A model generated the notes under the pieces. It ran no database searches. It had not been told where the DNA came from and saw nothing but the letters and a program-made list of their open reading frames with translations. From NCBI GenBank assembly GCA_905210845.1, contig CAJLYG010000017.1:1-29696 (forward strand): a stretch of 29,696 bases of DNA, in the 5' to 3' direction. This DNA is from an uncultured Prevotella sp. GTDB lineage: Bacteria; Bacteroidota; Bacteroidia; Bacteroidales; Bacteroidaceae. This document shows positions 1-9,600 of the stretch, one piece after another (the first letter of the stretch is position 1; each line of letters begins with the position of its first letter). A program made the position numbers and the translations under genes.

Positions 1-510
1 GTAGCCTTGCATCCATCCAGCGTCATTCGACGTTGTCTCATATACACCGTATGTGCTGCTCACGTCCGACCCTCCATAGTGAACGCCATCTGGATAGCCG
101 ACGTAGATAGCCATCTGGTCCTTAGATAGTCCGTCGTAAGAGAAAGGGTATTCAAAGTGGGGCGGCAACTGGTTCTCTAATTGCGAGGCATTGCTCCCAT
201 GGAAGGCGTTCCACTCGTAGGTCATCATATAGCCAATACGGGAGGACGCGCCACAAGATCCTCCAACTTGGTTGAAGATCGGGGGGAACCATAAAGCAGC
301 TCCATTGTTGACATGGTCGGGCAGTCCTGTGACCAACTTAGCCTTTCCTTTCGCCTGCTTGGGTGAGGTAGGATGTTGCATCAGTCTCGGATCTGGCTGG
401 AAAAAAGGCTGATAGTCGCGGTATAAATTCCGGTCGACGTCTGTAAAGATCTGTGCCTTCGTCCCTATTCCAAAGATCAGACAGGCAGATAAGAGTAATA
501 ATTTTTTCAT
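1..510 (-). CDS. Secreted papain-like (C1-like) protein, N-terminal part, cut by window start
   Basis: The minus-strand frame opens at ATG 508-510 and runs 170 codons to the window edge with no stop. The first ~20 residues (MKKLLLLSACLIFGIGTKAQ) form a signal peptide, so the product is exported. Residues ~79-105 contain FNQVGGSCGASSRIGY, which resembles the papain-family active-site region (NQGSCGSCW). Cysteine-peptidase-like folds with this look are common in secreted Bacteroidota proteins. In the simplest alignment the position of papain Cys25 is a serine, so catalytic activity is uncertain. The catalytic His and Asn would lie beyond the edge. A promoter at 593-622 gives it a start independent of the SusC operon. 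What is seen: open frame, signal peptide and motif. Family assignment is inference; a different secreted domain is possible. Confidence 0.7.
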   Translation of the reverse strand, partial: MKKLLLLSACLIFGIGTKAQIFTDVDRNLYRDYQPFFQPDPRLMQHPTSPKQAKGKAKLVTGLPDHVNNGAALWFPPIFNQVGGSCGASSRIGYMMTYEWNAFHGSNASQLENQLPPHFEYPFSYDGLSKDQMAIYVGYPDGVHYGGSDVSSTYGVYETTSNDAGWMQGY

Positions 511-592
511 GTATATGAATGGTTTTAGATGGTGAGCCCTCCATTCTCTCATGGTGACTCCTTATGTTTCGTCTTGATGATCAAACATCGTG

Positions 593-622
593 CAAATATA
601 CATATTTTTAGATAAAATCAAG
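593..622 (-). promoter_or_regulatory. Housekeeping promoter of the C1-like gene
   Basis: On the minus strand TATATTTG (plus coordinates 593-600) matches the Bacteroidota -7 consensus TAnnTTTG. A CTTG (619-622) lies 18 bp upstream at the -33 position, one mismatch from TTTG. Transcription would start near 586, giving a leader of about 75 nt before the ATG at 510. Confidence 0.6.
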
Positions 623-688
623 TAAAGCGTGGATAATTTTCTGCAAAAAATGAATTGAAATGCCATTCATTGCACGTAGGAAATGGGG

Positions 689-798
689 AGATGACCTTTA
701 ATCTTGCAATAGATGACCTTTTAAGGGCTGAAAGATGGCCTCCTGCCTTGCGATAGATGACCTATTGCAAGACGGGAGGTGACCTTTTGGAAATCAAG
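689..798. repeat. Five tandem 22-bp repeats (intergenic)
   Basis: Units start at 689, 711, 733, 755 and 777, exactly 22 bp apart. The first 8-12 bases are conserved (AGATGACCTTTT; AGATGGCC in unit 3, AGGTGACC in unit 5), while the last ~10 vary. The variable half of unit 1 and the start of unit 2 (702-712, TCTTGCAATAG) is the exact reverse complement of 762-772 in unit 4. The array sits between the 3' end of the GH2 gene and the promoter of the C1-like gene. Nothing else is seen in 623-688 or 799-813. Confidence 0.8.
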
Positions 799-813
799 GC
801 ATAAGGTGTAATA

Positions 814-3276
814 TCATTTCTTTTGTGGAGCCTGGGCGAGCACGATTGTTTTCTTCACCGTGTGCCCTTTCCAAGTGGCTTGGAGGGTGAGCTGACGCGC
901 TTCACTTGTCGACACGAGGAAACTGGCGACACCGGCTTCTGTGGCGTAGGACGATGGCCCCATGACCTTGCCACCTGACAGCGCGGACAACGAAATGGGC
1001 TCTCCATTGATCGGACAACAGTTCTGTCGGTGGTCCAACAGGGAAACATAGACGATGAGCAGGTCGTTTTGCCCGGCCGGTTTCCCACTTTCAAAATACT
1101 GGATACCTAAGGTCTGGGGCTCCCCAGGGCATTCAATGACCTTCTTGGCGACTTCTTTCCCTTGCCAGTAACCCGTCAGGGAGATATCTCCCTTGTACCC
1201 TTTCAATCCTGTGAAGGTAAAAGGTGGGTAGGTCAGGTTCTTGCAGTTGCCCTTGTCTGGATGACTCACATAGGAAGTCGTAGGACCGTTATCAGCCCGT
1301 TGCGTGGCGATTCGCTTCCCTCCAATGGAGAGAGCGACCTCGTCTACGTTCCCATAGACCAGCAAGGTGTCCGTGTCCGCCTCTTTTCCATAGGCAGTGC
1401 AGAAGAGATCATAAGGCATCTTTCCCGATGGAGTATAGGAGTGGGCAGGGGTCTGGAGACGGAAGAACGGCAGGCTGAACTTGGGAAGGCGGAAGATGTC
1501 TGCCACGCCACTCTCACAGATATTGTCACAACATCCCCTGTTGTAGTCGTACATGCTCCATACCGCACAGCCGATCGTGTGAGGGAACAAGCCCCGATAT
1601 TGGTTGTAAGACCATTGTGCATTCCATAGGTTCTGTATGAGGGCAAGGATACCGTCCTTTCTTCCGAAGCGAGATGTGCTCACGTCTCCGCCGAACTCAT
1701 AGTCGTAGTATTCACGGATAAAGCTTGGCTTCCCGCTCTTGTTCGGTCTGGAGAATGTGTCATCGTCCCAGTCGTTGTAGCAGATCTCGAATCGATTGTA
1801 GCCATAACAGTCACCGGAGGTCAGGCATTGGTCGCCGGGCATCTCCTCATGGGCAACGGCTATCGCCTGGTCTTTCCACCAAGCCGGAGGCCATGACTCG
1901 TTGAGTGTCGTCTCCCACATCAGGATGGAGGGGTGGTTGCGGTCCCTGCGGATCAGCTCTCTCACGTTATGGTAGGTGAGGGCGATGAACAAGGAGTCCT
2001 TATTGAAGAACTGCCAGCCGGGGATCGGCTCTATCGCCAAGAGTCCTAACTCGTCGCAGGCATCCAATACGGAGGGGTCTTGCGGATAATGACCTAATCG
2101 GACGATGTTAAAACCATTGTCGCGCATCTGGTAGACATCCCTGAATTGCGCATTGTCCGAAATGGCATTCCCCACGTAGGGATATTCCTGATGGCGGTTG
2201 GTGCCGCAAAGGTAATAGGGCTTGCCATTGACCAACAGTCCCTTCTCCTTCGTAACCTCGAAGCGGCGGATACCGATGGTGGTGCATTCCCGGTCGAGGA
2301 CGCGGTTTCCCGACAAGATCTCTGTTTCTAATTGGTAGAGTTGTGGAGCATCAGGGAACCACAATCTCGGGTTGCGGATGTCTAAGGCCTGTTGCCTTTC
2401 GATAGCAGTCCCGGCAGGTATCCTAATCTCTTGGATGGCTTCGGCAACCATCCGTTCTCTTGAGGAATGGCGGGTAGGGTAGAGCCTTTGCCGTAAGGTC
2501 AGTGAGAGAGCCTGCTGCGTTTTGTTTTCCACCTCAGTCTTGACGTTTACCGTTGCCTCTTGTTGGGTAACCTTCGGGTAGGTCACGAAGATGCCTCCGC
2601 CAGCCTTGCGCTGGGTAAGTAAGGGATGGGTGATCAAGACATTGCCTTTGTGGATCAGATAGACATCCCTGTAAATGCCACTATGGTAGCAGAAGTCGAG
2701 CCGCGAGAGTGGCTTCCCAGGTGGAATCAGCGGGTTGTCCTGGTTGTCTGCACGTACGAGGATGGTGTTCTTGCCTTCATGCAGGTAAGGAGTGGCATCG
2801 ACGACAAAGGTCGTAAACCCTCCGGCATGCTGCATGGCATGCTTGCCGTTGATCCAGATGTCAGCCAATTGCATCACGCCTTCGAACTCTATCCAGGTCT
2901 GTCCTTCCAGGTCTTTCTTTCCCAAATGGATGTCTCGTTGGTAGTAACAGATGCCCTGCCAAGGATGTACGATGGTAAGGGGCTCCATATATGCCGTGTG
3001 GGGAAGGCGCACGGATTGCCATTGGGCGTTGCCCAACTGCTTCCACTCTGCTGCGATCAATGAATCCTTGAGCGTGAGGGATGAATGCAGCTTCCCATCC
3101 CGTGTCTCCACGGAGAACTGCGACTGCCAAGACGTGCCTTGTTTCCCTGCCTTCCAGGTAGCAGTGTCGCCCGACAGGCGCACAAACTGCCAGCGGTCAT
3201 TGATCAGGCGCTTTTGCGCGGATGCTGTTGCCGTGAGGGCGACCAGCAAGAAAAGACTGAATAGCTTTCGTTTCAT
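814..3276 (-). CDS. Glycoside hydrolase family 2 enzyme
   Basis: An 820-residue exported retaining glycosidase; the signal peptide is residues 1-20, ending TASAQ. A sugar-binding jelly roll covers ~85-210 (WQGICYYQRDI, SGIYRDVYL), an Ig-like domain ~215-340, and a TIM barrel ~345-610. Extra beta-sandwich domains follow to 820, resembling the C-terminal domains of beta-galactosidase-like GH2 proteins. The acid/base is Glu460 in WETTLNE and the likely nucleophile Glu522 in IREYYDYEFGG. The residue before the acid/base is the usual Asn, so the site looks intact. It is the last gene of the SusC operon, 53 bp after the GH43 gene. Members of this branch remove terminal galactose, glucuronic acid or arabinopyranose; the substrate cannot be fixed from sequence alone. 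It probably acts in the periplasm on oligosaccharides imported by the SusCD pair. Confidence 0.92.
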   Translation of the reverse strand: MKRKLFSLFLLVALTATASAQKRLINDRWQFVRLSGDTATWKAGKQGTSWQSQFSVETRDGKLHSSLTLKDSLIAAEWKQLGNAQWQSVRLPHTAYMEPLTIVHPWQGICYYQRDIHLGKKDLEGQTWIEFEGVMQLADIWINGKHAMQHAGGFTTFVVDATPYLHEGKNTILVRADNQDNPLIPPGKPLSRLDFCYHSGIYRDVYLIHKGNVLITHPLLTQRKAGGGIFVTYPKVTQQEATVNVKTEVENKTQQALSLTLRQRLYPTRHSSRERMVAEAIQEIRIPAGTAIERQQALDIRNPRLWFPDAPQLYQLETEILSGNRVLDRECTTIGIRRFEVTKEKGLLVNGKPYYLCGTNRHQEYPYVGNAISDNAQFRDVYQMRDNGFNIVRLGHYPQDPSVLDACDELGLLAIEPIPGWQFFNKDSLFIALTYHNVRELIRRDRNHPSILMWETTLNESWPPAWWKDQAIAVAHEEMPGDQCLTSGDCYGYNRFEICYNDWDDDTFSRPNKSGKPSFIREYYDYEFGGDVSTSRFGRKDGILALIQNLWNAQWSYNQYRGLFPHTIGCAVWSMYDYNRGCCDNICESGVADIFRLPKFSLPFFRLQTPAHSYTPSGKMPYDLFCTAYGKEADTDTLLVYGNVDEVALSIGGKRIATQRADNGPTTSYVSHPDKGNCKNLTYPPFTFTGLKGYKGDISLTGYWQGKEVAKKVIECPGEPQTLGIQYFESGKPAGQNDLLIVYVSLLDHRQNCCPINGEPISLSALSGGKVMGPSSYATEAGVASFLVSTSEARQLTLQATWKGHTVKKTIVLAQAPQKK

Positions 3277-3329
3277 CGTGTTTTTGGATGTAATTGCCAG
3301 AATAACAGGATTTAATCGTTATTATTGTA

Positions 3330-4955
3330 TTATTTGTTGGTCATTCTAAACCAGTTGAAATCAGCAATCCCGTTGACTCCTTCCTTCTTCGTGGAGAAAT
3401 GGATCAGGGCAAACCTGTTGGCTGTCCATGGCAATCCCAACTCCATTTTCAGTACTTTTCCGAAGGGCCTGAACAGGTTTCCGTCCCAACTGTAATAGAG
3501 GCGTGCGGTGAAGTCCTTGTCTGTCGTCCGCGCCCTCAGCCAGATCTGGTGGCTTCCTGCTGGGACAGTCAGCGAGTCAGTGACCTGTCCGTCATGGCAA
3601 GCGATCAGCTCCCGCTGGGTCCCGGTTTGCCGGACAGCTAAGTAAGCATACGGGAACTCGAAGATGCCGAAGCCAGCCTGGTCTCCGTCTTGGATGCGCG
3701 AGAAGTCCAATTCTACCGTGGCTGTCGACAATGGACCCTGAACCCTTTGCGTTAAGGTATTTCTTGCCATCTTCAGGTCTGGTGCCAAGCCCGCTTTCAG
3801 CCTGAGGAATCCCTTCCGTTCAGTCAGGCTCCATCGTTCGGGATCAGGGTTATGGTTCCATTGCCACTGCAGGCCGAGCGTCTTGCCGTTGAACTCATCC
3901 GAGGTGGCAGGTACCTTGATGGCATAGCTTCTTCCCACATCCGGCTTCTTGTAAACGCTGACATCCTTTCCGTCCACGCCCAAGATTGGCCATCCTTCTT
4001 TCCAGGTTACCGGCAGCAAGTGCGCGACACGCCCGATTGGGCCCCTGTCTTGCATGATGATAAACCACCAGTCGCCGTTCTTCAACTGCACCATACCCCC
4101 TTGGTGCAGTCCATTGCCAGGATAAGAGCTGTCGTCATTGACGATCACCTTGTACTCATAAGGTCCATAGATATGGTCCGACCGCAAGCAAACCTGCCAT
4201 CCTTCGGTTCCTCCGCACGGATTGGTAATGTAGTATTTGCCGTTGATCTTGTACATGTGCGACCCTTCTATGCCGAATCCTCTTCCCTCTTGGGTCGGAG
4301 AGGTAAAGGTCGTGCTCCACACTTTGACAGGAGCTCCCTTTGCTTTCTTGCAATCAGCATCTAATTCCGTGATGTAAAGTGTGCCCTGTCCATGAACTAC
4401 GTAGACCTTCCCGTCATCGTCGAAGAACAGTCCTGGGTCATACATATATTCTGGGAAGATCGTCCTTTTCCAAGGTCCCTCCGGCTTGTCAGCCTCGCAG
4501 ATGCTGAAATGCCCCTTCCTGCCCCAGCCATCAGGGGTACAGAAGGCAACGTAGAATTTCCCATTGTGGTAGCGAATAGAAGTAGCCCAAGACCCATTCA
4601 GGTATAGGCTTCCCCCTTGCAGGTTGTATTTCGGGTCCTCAGGATAGCTGTCGACGGCATAGCTGACCATCTCCCAGTTGACTAAGTCCTTCGATTTCAG
4701 TACTGGGCATCCCGGCACGTAATGCATGCTGGTGGATGTCATATAGAAGGTGTCACCCACTCTGATCACATCCGGGTCCGGCCAATCCCCCCACAGGATC
4801 GGATTGGTGAATGTCCCGTCCCCATTGTCTGGCGTCCAAACTTCCTGCCCATGGGCAGGAAGTAATGGAAGCACCAAGAACAAGAGAATACGAAATACGT
4901 TTGTACCTATTAATTTGATTCCTGGCCTATATATAGAAGTTGAGTTAGTATTCAT
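3330..4955 (-). CDS. GH43 beta-xylosidase/alpha-L-arabinofuranosidase-like enzyme
   Basis: A 541-residue inverting glycosidase. The N-terminus has ~20 polar residues, then a hydrophobic export segment (FRILLFLVLPLLPAHG), so the true start could lie inside the first 20 codons. The five-bladed propeller spans ~45-340, with all three GH43 acidic residues visible: base Asp60 (GDWPDPD), pKa-setting Asp173 (YDPGLFFDDDG) and acid Glu230 (GFGIEGSHMYK). Residues ~350-541 form a second beta-sandwich typical of two-domain GH43 xylosidase/arabinofuranosidase relatives, perhaps subfamily 12. It follows susD by 69 bp, across a strong hairpin (4980-5007). A role in trimming arabinose or xylose side chains is family knowledge; the exact linkage is unknown. 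Confidence 0.92.
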   Translation of the reverse strand: MNTNSTSIYRPGIKLIGTNVFRILLFLVLPLLPAHGQEVWTPDNGDGTFTNPILWGDWPDPDVIRVGDTFYMTSTSMHYVPGCPVLKSKDLVNWEMVSYAVDSYPEDPKYNLQGGSLYLNGSWATSIRYHNGKFYVAFCTPDGWGRKGHFSICEADKPEGPWKRTIFPEYMYDPGLFFDDDGKVYVVHGQGTLYITELDADCKKAKGAPVKVWSTTFTSPTQEGRGFGIEGSHMYKINGKYYITNPCGGTEGWQVCLRSDHIYGPYEYKVIVNDDSSYPGNGLHQGGMVQLKNGDWWFIIMQDRGPIGRVAHLLPVTWKEGWPILGVDGKDVSVYKKPDVGRSYAIKVPATSDEFNGKTLGLQWQWNHNPDPERWSLTERKGFLRLKAGLAPDLKMARNTLTQRVQGPLSTATVELDFSRIQDGDQAGFGIFEFPYAYLAVRQTGTQRELIACHDGQVTDSLTVPAGSHQIWLRARTTDKDFTARLYYSWDGNLFRPFGKVLKMELGLPWTANRFALIHFSTKKEGVNGIADFNWFRMTNK

Positions 4956-4979
4956 GAAAAGACATGCTCATTATTAGAT

Positions 4980-5007
4980 CAGAGAGCCAGCAGAAGTTGG
5001 CTCTCTG
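4980..5007 (-). terminator. Intra-operon hairpin between susD and GH43
   Basis: CAGAGAGCCA (4980-4989) and TGGCTCTCTG (4998-5007) form a perfect 10-bp stem with an 8-nt loop. It lies 17 bp after the susD stop and 24 bp before the GH43 start. No T-run follows on the minus strand, so it is more likely an mRNA 3'-end stabiliser or weak attenuator than a full intrinsic terminator. Confidence 0.5.
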
Positions 5008-5024
5008 AATGGATTGTGTAGCCT

Positions 5025-6653
5025 TTACTTGCTGTATCCCGGATTTTGTTCCAGTTTGGGGTTCGCGTCAATTGCGGACTGTGGGATTGGCAAATATCGG
5101 TTATAGCTCTCGAACGTGCGGGTTTCGATTTTATTTCTCTGTGTTGGGTCAATGACAGCACGTCGGGTCTCGTCCGTTTCATCATAGTTAATGGTTCCAA
5201 CGATACGAGTCAGGTCGCCTGTCATGGCCGTTTCTGCAACCATCTTTCCATCAGTTGTCTTCCATCTGACAAGGTCAGCGCGACGAATACCCTCGCCAGC
5301 AAACTCGGATCCCCTCTCTCTGCGGATCAGTTCTCTGAGCGTTTCCTTCGTGTTGTATAATGCCTGATCCACATCGGGCATGCCTGCACGCTCTCTGACC
5401 ATGTTGATCTTGCGATATACCTCGGCAGAAGGTCCGTGCAATTCATTCTCGCATTCAGCCCATGTCAGCAATACTTCTGCATAGCGGAAGACAATAGGGC
5501 TGCAATCCGTATCCCACATGTCGTCGTATTGTGATTTGGGATCGGTATATTTCGCCCAAGTCAGTGCTGTTTTTGAACAGTTCTGTGCTGTTTCAGGGAA
5601 GTTGTTATTCTTCTTTCCGTTAATGGTCTTGTCAAGGGTATTATAAATAGAGCCTTCCCAGTTCCTTCCCGGATAAATGATCGTCTTGGCTAAACGTGGG
5701 TCCCTGTTGTAGAAAGGATGGATGGGATCATAGCCGGATTCAGGGTCGGTGATCGTCTTTCCGTTTGCCATTTCGAAGTTATCTACACAGTTTTGGGTCG
5801 GTACGATAGATGACCATCCTCCTTCTCCATTATTGTACATGGTGCCAGGTATCCAGTTGGAGTAAGTATGCTCCAAGGACTGTACTGCAAGGATAATCTC
5901 CTTGGATGTGGCACCTTCTAACGTGAATAGCTTATGGAATCCATCAATGCCCGGTTCCAGTGAGTATTGCCCTAAATCGATGATTTGTTGCGCTGCGTCT
6001 TCTGCTTGCTGATAATTGCCCCAATACAAGGAGGCTCTCATGAGCATGGCTAAGGCAGCTCCTTTTGCAATCCTACCACGCTGTGATGGCGTCTCGTTGA
6101 TATCAGCGATGGCCTCTTTCAAGTCTTTGTACACATAGTCGTGCACTTCTTGCTCCGTATTACGTGGCACTTGGGCTTCAGCCGCAGTGGTATAGTTATC
6201 TACAATAGGAACGCCACCATACCAATTGCTCAAGATGAAGTATCGATAAGCCCGGATTGCCTTGACCTCTGCGATGAGTTCCTTTCTGTCGCTTTCATTT
6301 GCAAAGCTTACTTTGTCAATATTCGCCAAGAATGTATTGCAACGGCGTATGGTAGTGAAGTCATAGAAAGACACCCCGGGTTCTCCTGGAGAGATAGTAC
6401 CATTGCCCAATTCATTATATCCTTCCCAGCTGAATTGGTTATAGCCGAAGTCGGAGGCGCAGTCTAAATACATGATGGTTCCTGCATCCTCCCATCCATC
6501 ATAGCAGCCCACAACAAATTTCGCGGCATCATCCTCTGTTTTCCATCCTGTTTCAACAGAGAGAGCATCCTCGGGCACTGTGCTTAGATAATTATCACAC
6601 GCAGTGAGGGAAATGAGGGCGATTCCCAAATATAATTTATTGATATATTTCAT
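5025..6653 (-). CDS. SusD/RagB-like surface glycan-binding lipoprotein
   Basis: A 542-residue SusD-family protein that caps a SusC channel and captures oligosaccharides at the cell surface. The N-terminus is a lipoprotein signal (LGIALISLTAC) with lipidated Cys19 followed by Asp20. Family features are visible: a start-of-mature segment DNYLSTVPEDALS, TPR-like helices (AEVKAIRAYRYFILSNWYGGVPIVD), and the C-terminal half with EVLLTWAECENELHG and RERAGMP, ending in YNRYLPIPQSAIDANPKLEQ. The length is typical. It starts 21 bp after the SusC stop, so the two are co-transcribed as the usual pair. The ligand is not predictable by eye. Confidence 0.95.
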   Translation of the reverse strand: MKYINKLYLGIALISLTACDNYLSTVPEDALSVETGWKTEDDAAKFVVGCYDGWEDAGTIMYLDCASDFGYNQFSWEGYNELGNGTISPGEPGVSFYDFTTIRRCNTFLANIDKVSFANESDRKELIAEVKAIRAYRYFILSNWYGGVPIVDNYTTAAEAQVPRNTEQEVHDYVYKDLKEAIADINETPSQRGRIAKGAALAMLMRASLYWGNYQQAEDAAQQIIDLGQYSLEPGIDGFHKLFTLEGATSKEIILAVQSLEHTYSNWIPGTMYNNGEGGWSSIVPTQNCVDNFEMANGKTITDPESGYDPIHPFYNRDPRLAKTIIYPGRNWEGSIYNTLDKTINGKKNNNFPETAQNCSKTALTWAKYTDPKSQYDDMWDTDCSPIVFRYAEVLLTWAECENELHGPSAEVYRKINMVRERAGMPDVDQALYNTKETLRELIRRERGSEFAGEGIRRADLVRWKTTDGKMVAETAMTGDLTRIVGTINYDETDETRRAVIDPTQRNKIETRTFESYNRYLPIPQSAIDANPKLEQNPGYSK

Positions 6654-6674
6654 CGTAGTATGTTTGTATTTTAA

Positions 6675-9600
6675 TTAGAATGAAATGTTCACGCCAAAAG
6701 AGTGAGACCTTAAAAGTGGATAGGATGAGCTTCTTTCCGAAGTCGTTTCTGGATCCACGTTGATAGGAAGATTATCGAAAGTCAGCAAGTTCTCGCCAGC
6801 ATAATAAATCCTGAGATTTGAAATGCCGATTCCTTTCAATAAGTTCTTGGGAAGCGTATAGCCAAATTGCAGAGTCTTCAAACGGAGATAAGACGTATTG
6901 AAAAGCCAGAACGTAGAATTGTAAATAGCGCTTGCCGAGTTGTCTGCCTCATACAGGCGTGGCATTTTGGCATGTTCCGGGTCAATCGTCCAAGATTTCT
7001 CCCAATAGGTAGAGGGATGTGAGTTGTCTCCTCTAAATTGACCGAAGACTTCAGAGACGAAACGGTGTGATACTTTTCCAACGCCTTGCCATACTGTCAT
7101 TAAGTCAAAATTCTTGTAGGTTGCCCCAATATTAAAACCGTAGGTAATGGCAGGCATGGTCGTATTCTTGCAATAAACCCTGTCTTGGGAGGTGAGCTTG
7201 CCATCCCCGTTTGTGTCTTCATATACGACATCACCAGCCATGAACTTCTTTCCGAAAGGATTCCCATATTTTGCGGTATAGGCATCAGCCTCTTCCTGTG
7301 ACTGGAAGAACTTCCCTGTTGCCTTATAGAGATAGAATACCTGGTACGGTTGACCGACAACGTTTCTGTTATCGCCACTTCCGATGACATCAATGCCAGG
7401 ACCTAAGTTGAGAATCTTGTTCTTGTTGTAGGCAAAGTTGGCTGCTACTTGTAACCCCCAACTCTTATTCAATTGCTTTTGATAGTTCAATTGAATCTCA
7501 ACGCCTTCATTCCTCATGGAGCCAATATTGTCTTTATAGGCTCCAAGTCCGAATTCAGAAGGTACATCAACATCCATGATAATACCCGTTGTCTTCCTGT
7601 TATAGTAGTCGATGGATCCTGTCAGGCTATGGAAGAGTCCAAAGTCTAAACCGATGCCCCATGTCGTGGATTTCTCCCAAGAGATGGTTTCCAGGCGATA
7701 GTTTGCTTGGTAATATCCGTTTACCAATGACCCATCAAAAGGATATTTTGCTGTAACGTTATACGTGTTCATCCAAGGATAATAATCGCTGAGTGCATCC
7801 TGGTTTCCTAATTTACCCCATGATGCCCGTATCTTAAGGTTGTCTAACCATCCTTTCGTGGATTGCATGAATGATTCTTCCGTCAATCTCCATGCTGCAG
7901 AGAATGAAGGGAAGTATCCCCATCTGTGTCCTTTTGCGAAGCGGGATGAGGCATCTGCTCTGAAATTTGCCTCAACGAGGTACTTGTCTGCATAATCGTA
8001 GTTTAGCCTTCCAAAGTAAGAGACCATTCTCAGCTTTCTTGTGTTGCCTCCATTCTTCATCGTAGACTCATCACCGGCGTTCATGTCTTGCAGGTCGTTC
8101 GTTGGGAAACTCTTGCGGTATGCGGACAAGTAACGGTAGTTATAGGCCTCTGTGTGCCAGCCTCCCATTGCCTTGAAATGATGTGCCAAGCCAAATGTCT
8201 TGTCATAATTCAGGTATAGGTCTAAATTCGTCCGTTCTGAATTACTTTCAGATTCATCTAAATGGTTCGGGTCAGACTGCTTAGAGTCATTGTAGTAAAT
8301 ATACTGGATGAATTCCTTGTAGTGTTGATGGGATTCTGCATACGATCCCTGGAATTTCAGTACCAGTCCATCTAAGATCTTATAGTCTAACCCTATTTGA
8401 CCGATGAAGTTCCTGTTTTCGCGGTCCAGGGTCTCTCCTGAGTCGAGCCATGCCATGGGGTTGCCATCAGAGATGGTTCCATATTGTCCGTTTTCCAATT
8501 TGTTGGGAATCCAAGGTGACATGACATTCAACTGCCTGATGATCTGGTCTTCACCACCGCCAACATAAGAATTGGTAGGAGTGCTATAGTTGTTTCTGAT
8601 AAAGGACAAGTTCATATGCCCTGTGATGGCATTAGAGATCGCCATGTCCAGATTGGTTCTTCCATTAAACTGCTCCCTGCGGGCATGAGGAAGGATACCC
8701 GTCTGGTGAAGATATCCAAACGAAGCCATATAATGCGTTCGGTCTGTTCCACCAGTTACATTGACATTGTGCCGGTGCTCTATGCCCGTCTTGAAGGCCA
8801 AGTCATACCAATCGGTATTGGGATAGTTATAGGGGTCGGAACCATCCTTGAATTTCTGTATTTCCTCATCCGTAAACCTGGCGGGCTTTCCTGCTGCAGT
8901 CAGGACTTTATTGTAATAGTCTGCATATTCTGCAGAACTCATCCGGTCTACTAACTTTGTGGCATTTTGAACGCCGAAATATCCAGAGTAAGATACTTTG
9001 GCTTTTCCGGAATTCCCACGTTTTGTCGTTACGAGAATGACACCATTAGAGGCTTTTGAACCATAGATGGCAGCAGAAGAGGCGTCCTTCAATACGGAAA
9101 TACTTTCGATATCATTGGGATCTATAGCATTCAAAGAGCTCTCTACTCCATCAACCAAGATGTAAGGTGAGGAATTGTTCAAGGTACCAATACCCCGAAT
9201 ATGGATCGATCCATTATCGTATCCAGGTGCACCGCTGGTATTATTGACTGTAATACCCGGCATAAGTCCTTGCAGTCCGGCTGAAACACTGGAGATAGGA
9301 CGGTTGGTGAGGGTCTTGCTATCTACTTGTGCGACAGATCCAGACAAGTTGACTTTCTTTTGAGTACCGTAACCTACGACGACAACATCTTCGAGGACCT
9401 TGGCGTCAGGTTCCATTTTGAGAGACATGTTGCCCGTGCCTTTTATGTGGAGTGTTGTATAGCCAAGATAGGTGATGGAGATCTCGTCTCCTGAAGTCCC
9501 CTCTAAGGCGAACCTTCCGTTTATATCCGATATGGCCCCGGATTTGGTCCTCTTGTTGTAAACGCTTGCTCCCATGATAGGGTCACCGTTCTCGTCGACA

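Noticed and set aside
689..798. CRISPR array
   Set aside because: Conserved parts are only 8-12 bp, the spacing has no room for true spacers, and no cas genes are present. The same applies to the 17406-17518 repeats.
2626..3063. 145-residue plus-strand frame opposite the GH2 gene
   Set aside because: It is a shadow of the GH2 coding frame with no promoter or family features; other antisense frames of 60-170 residues were dropped for the same reason.
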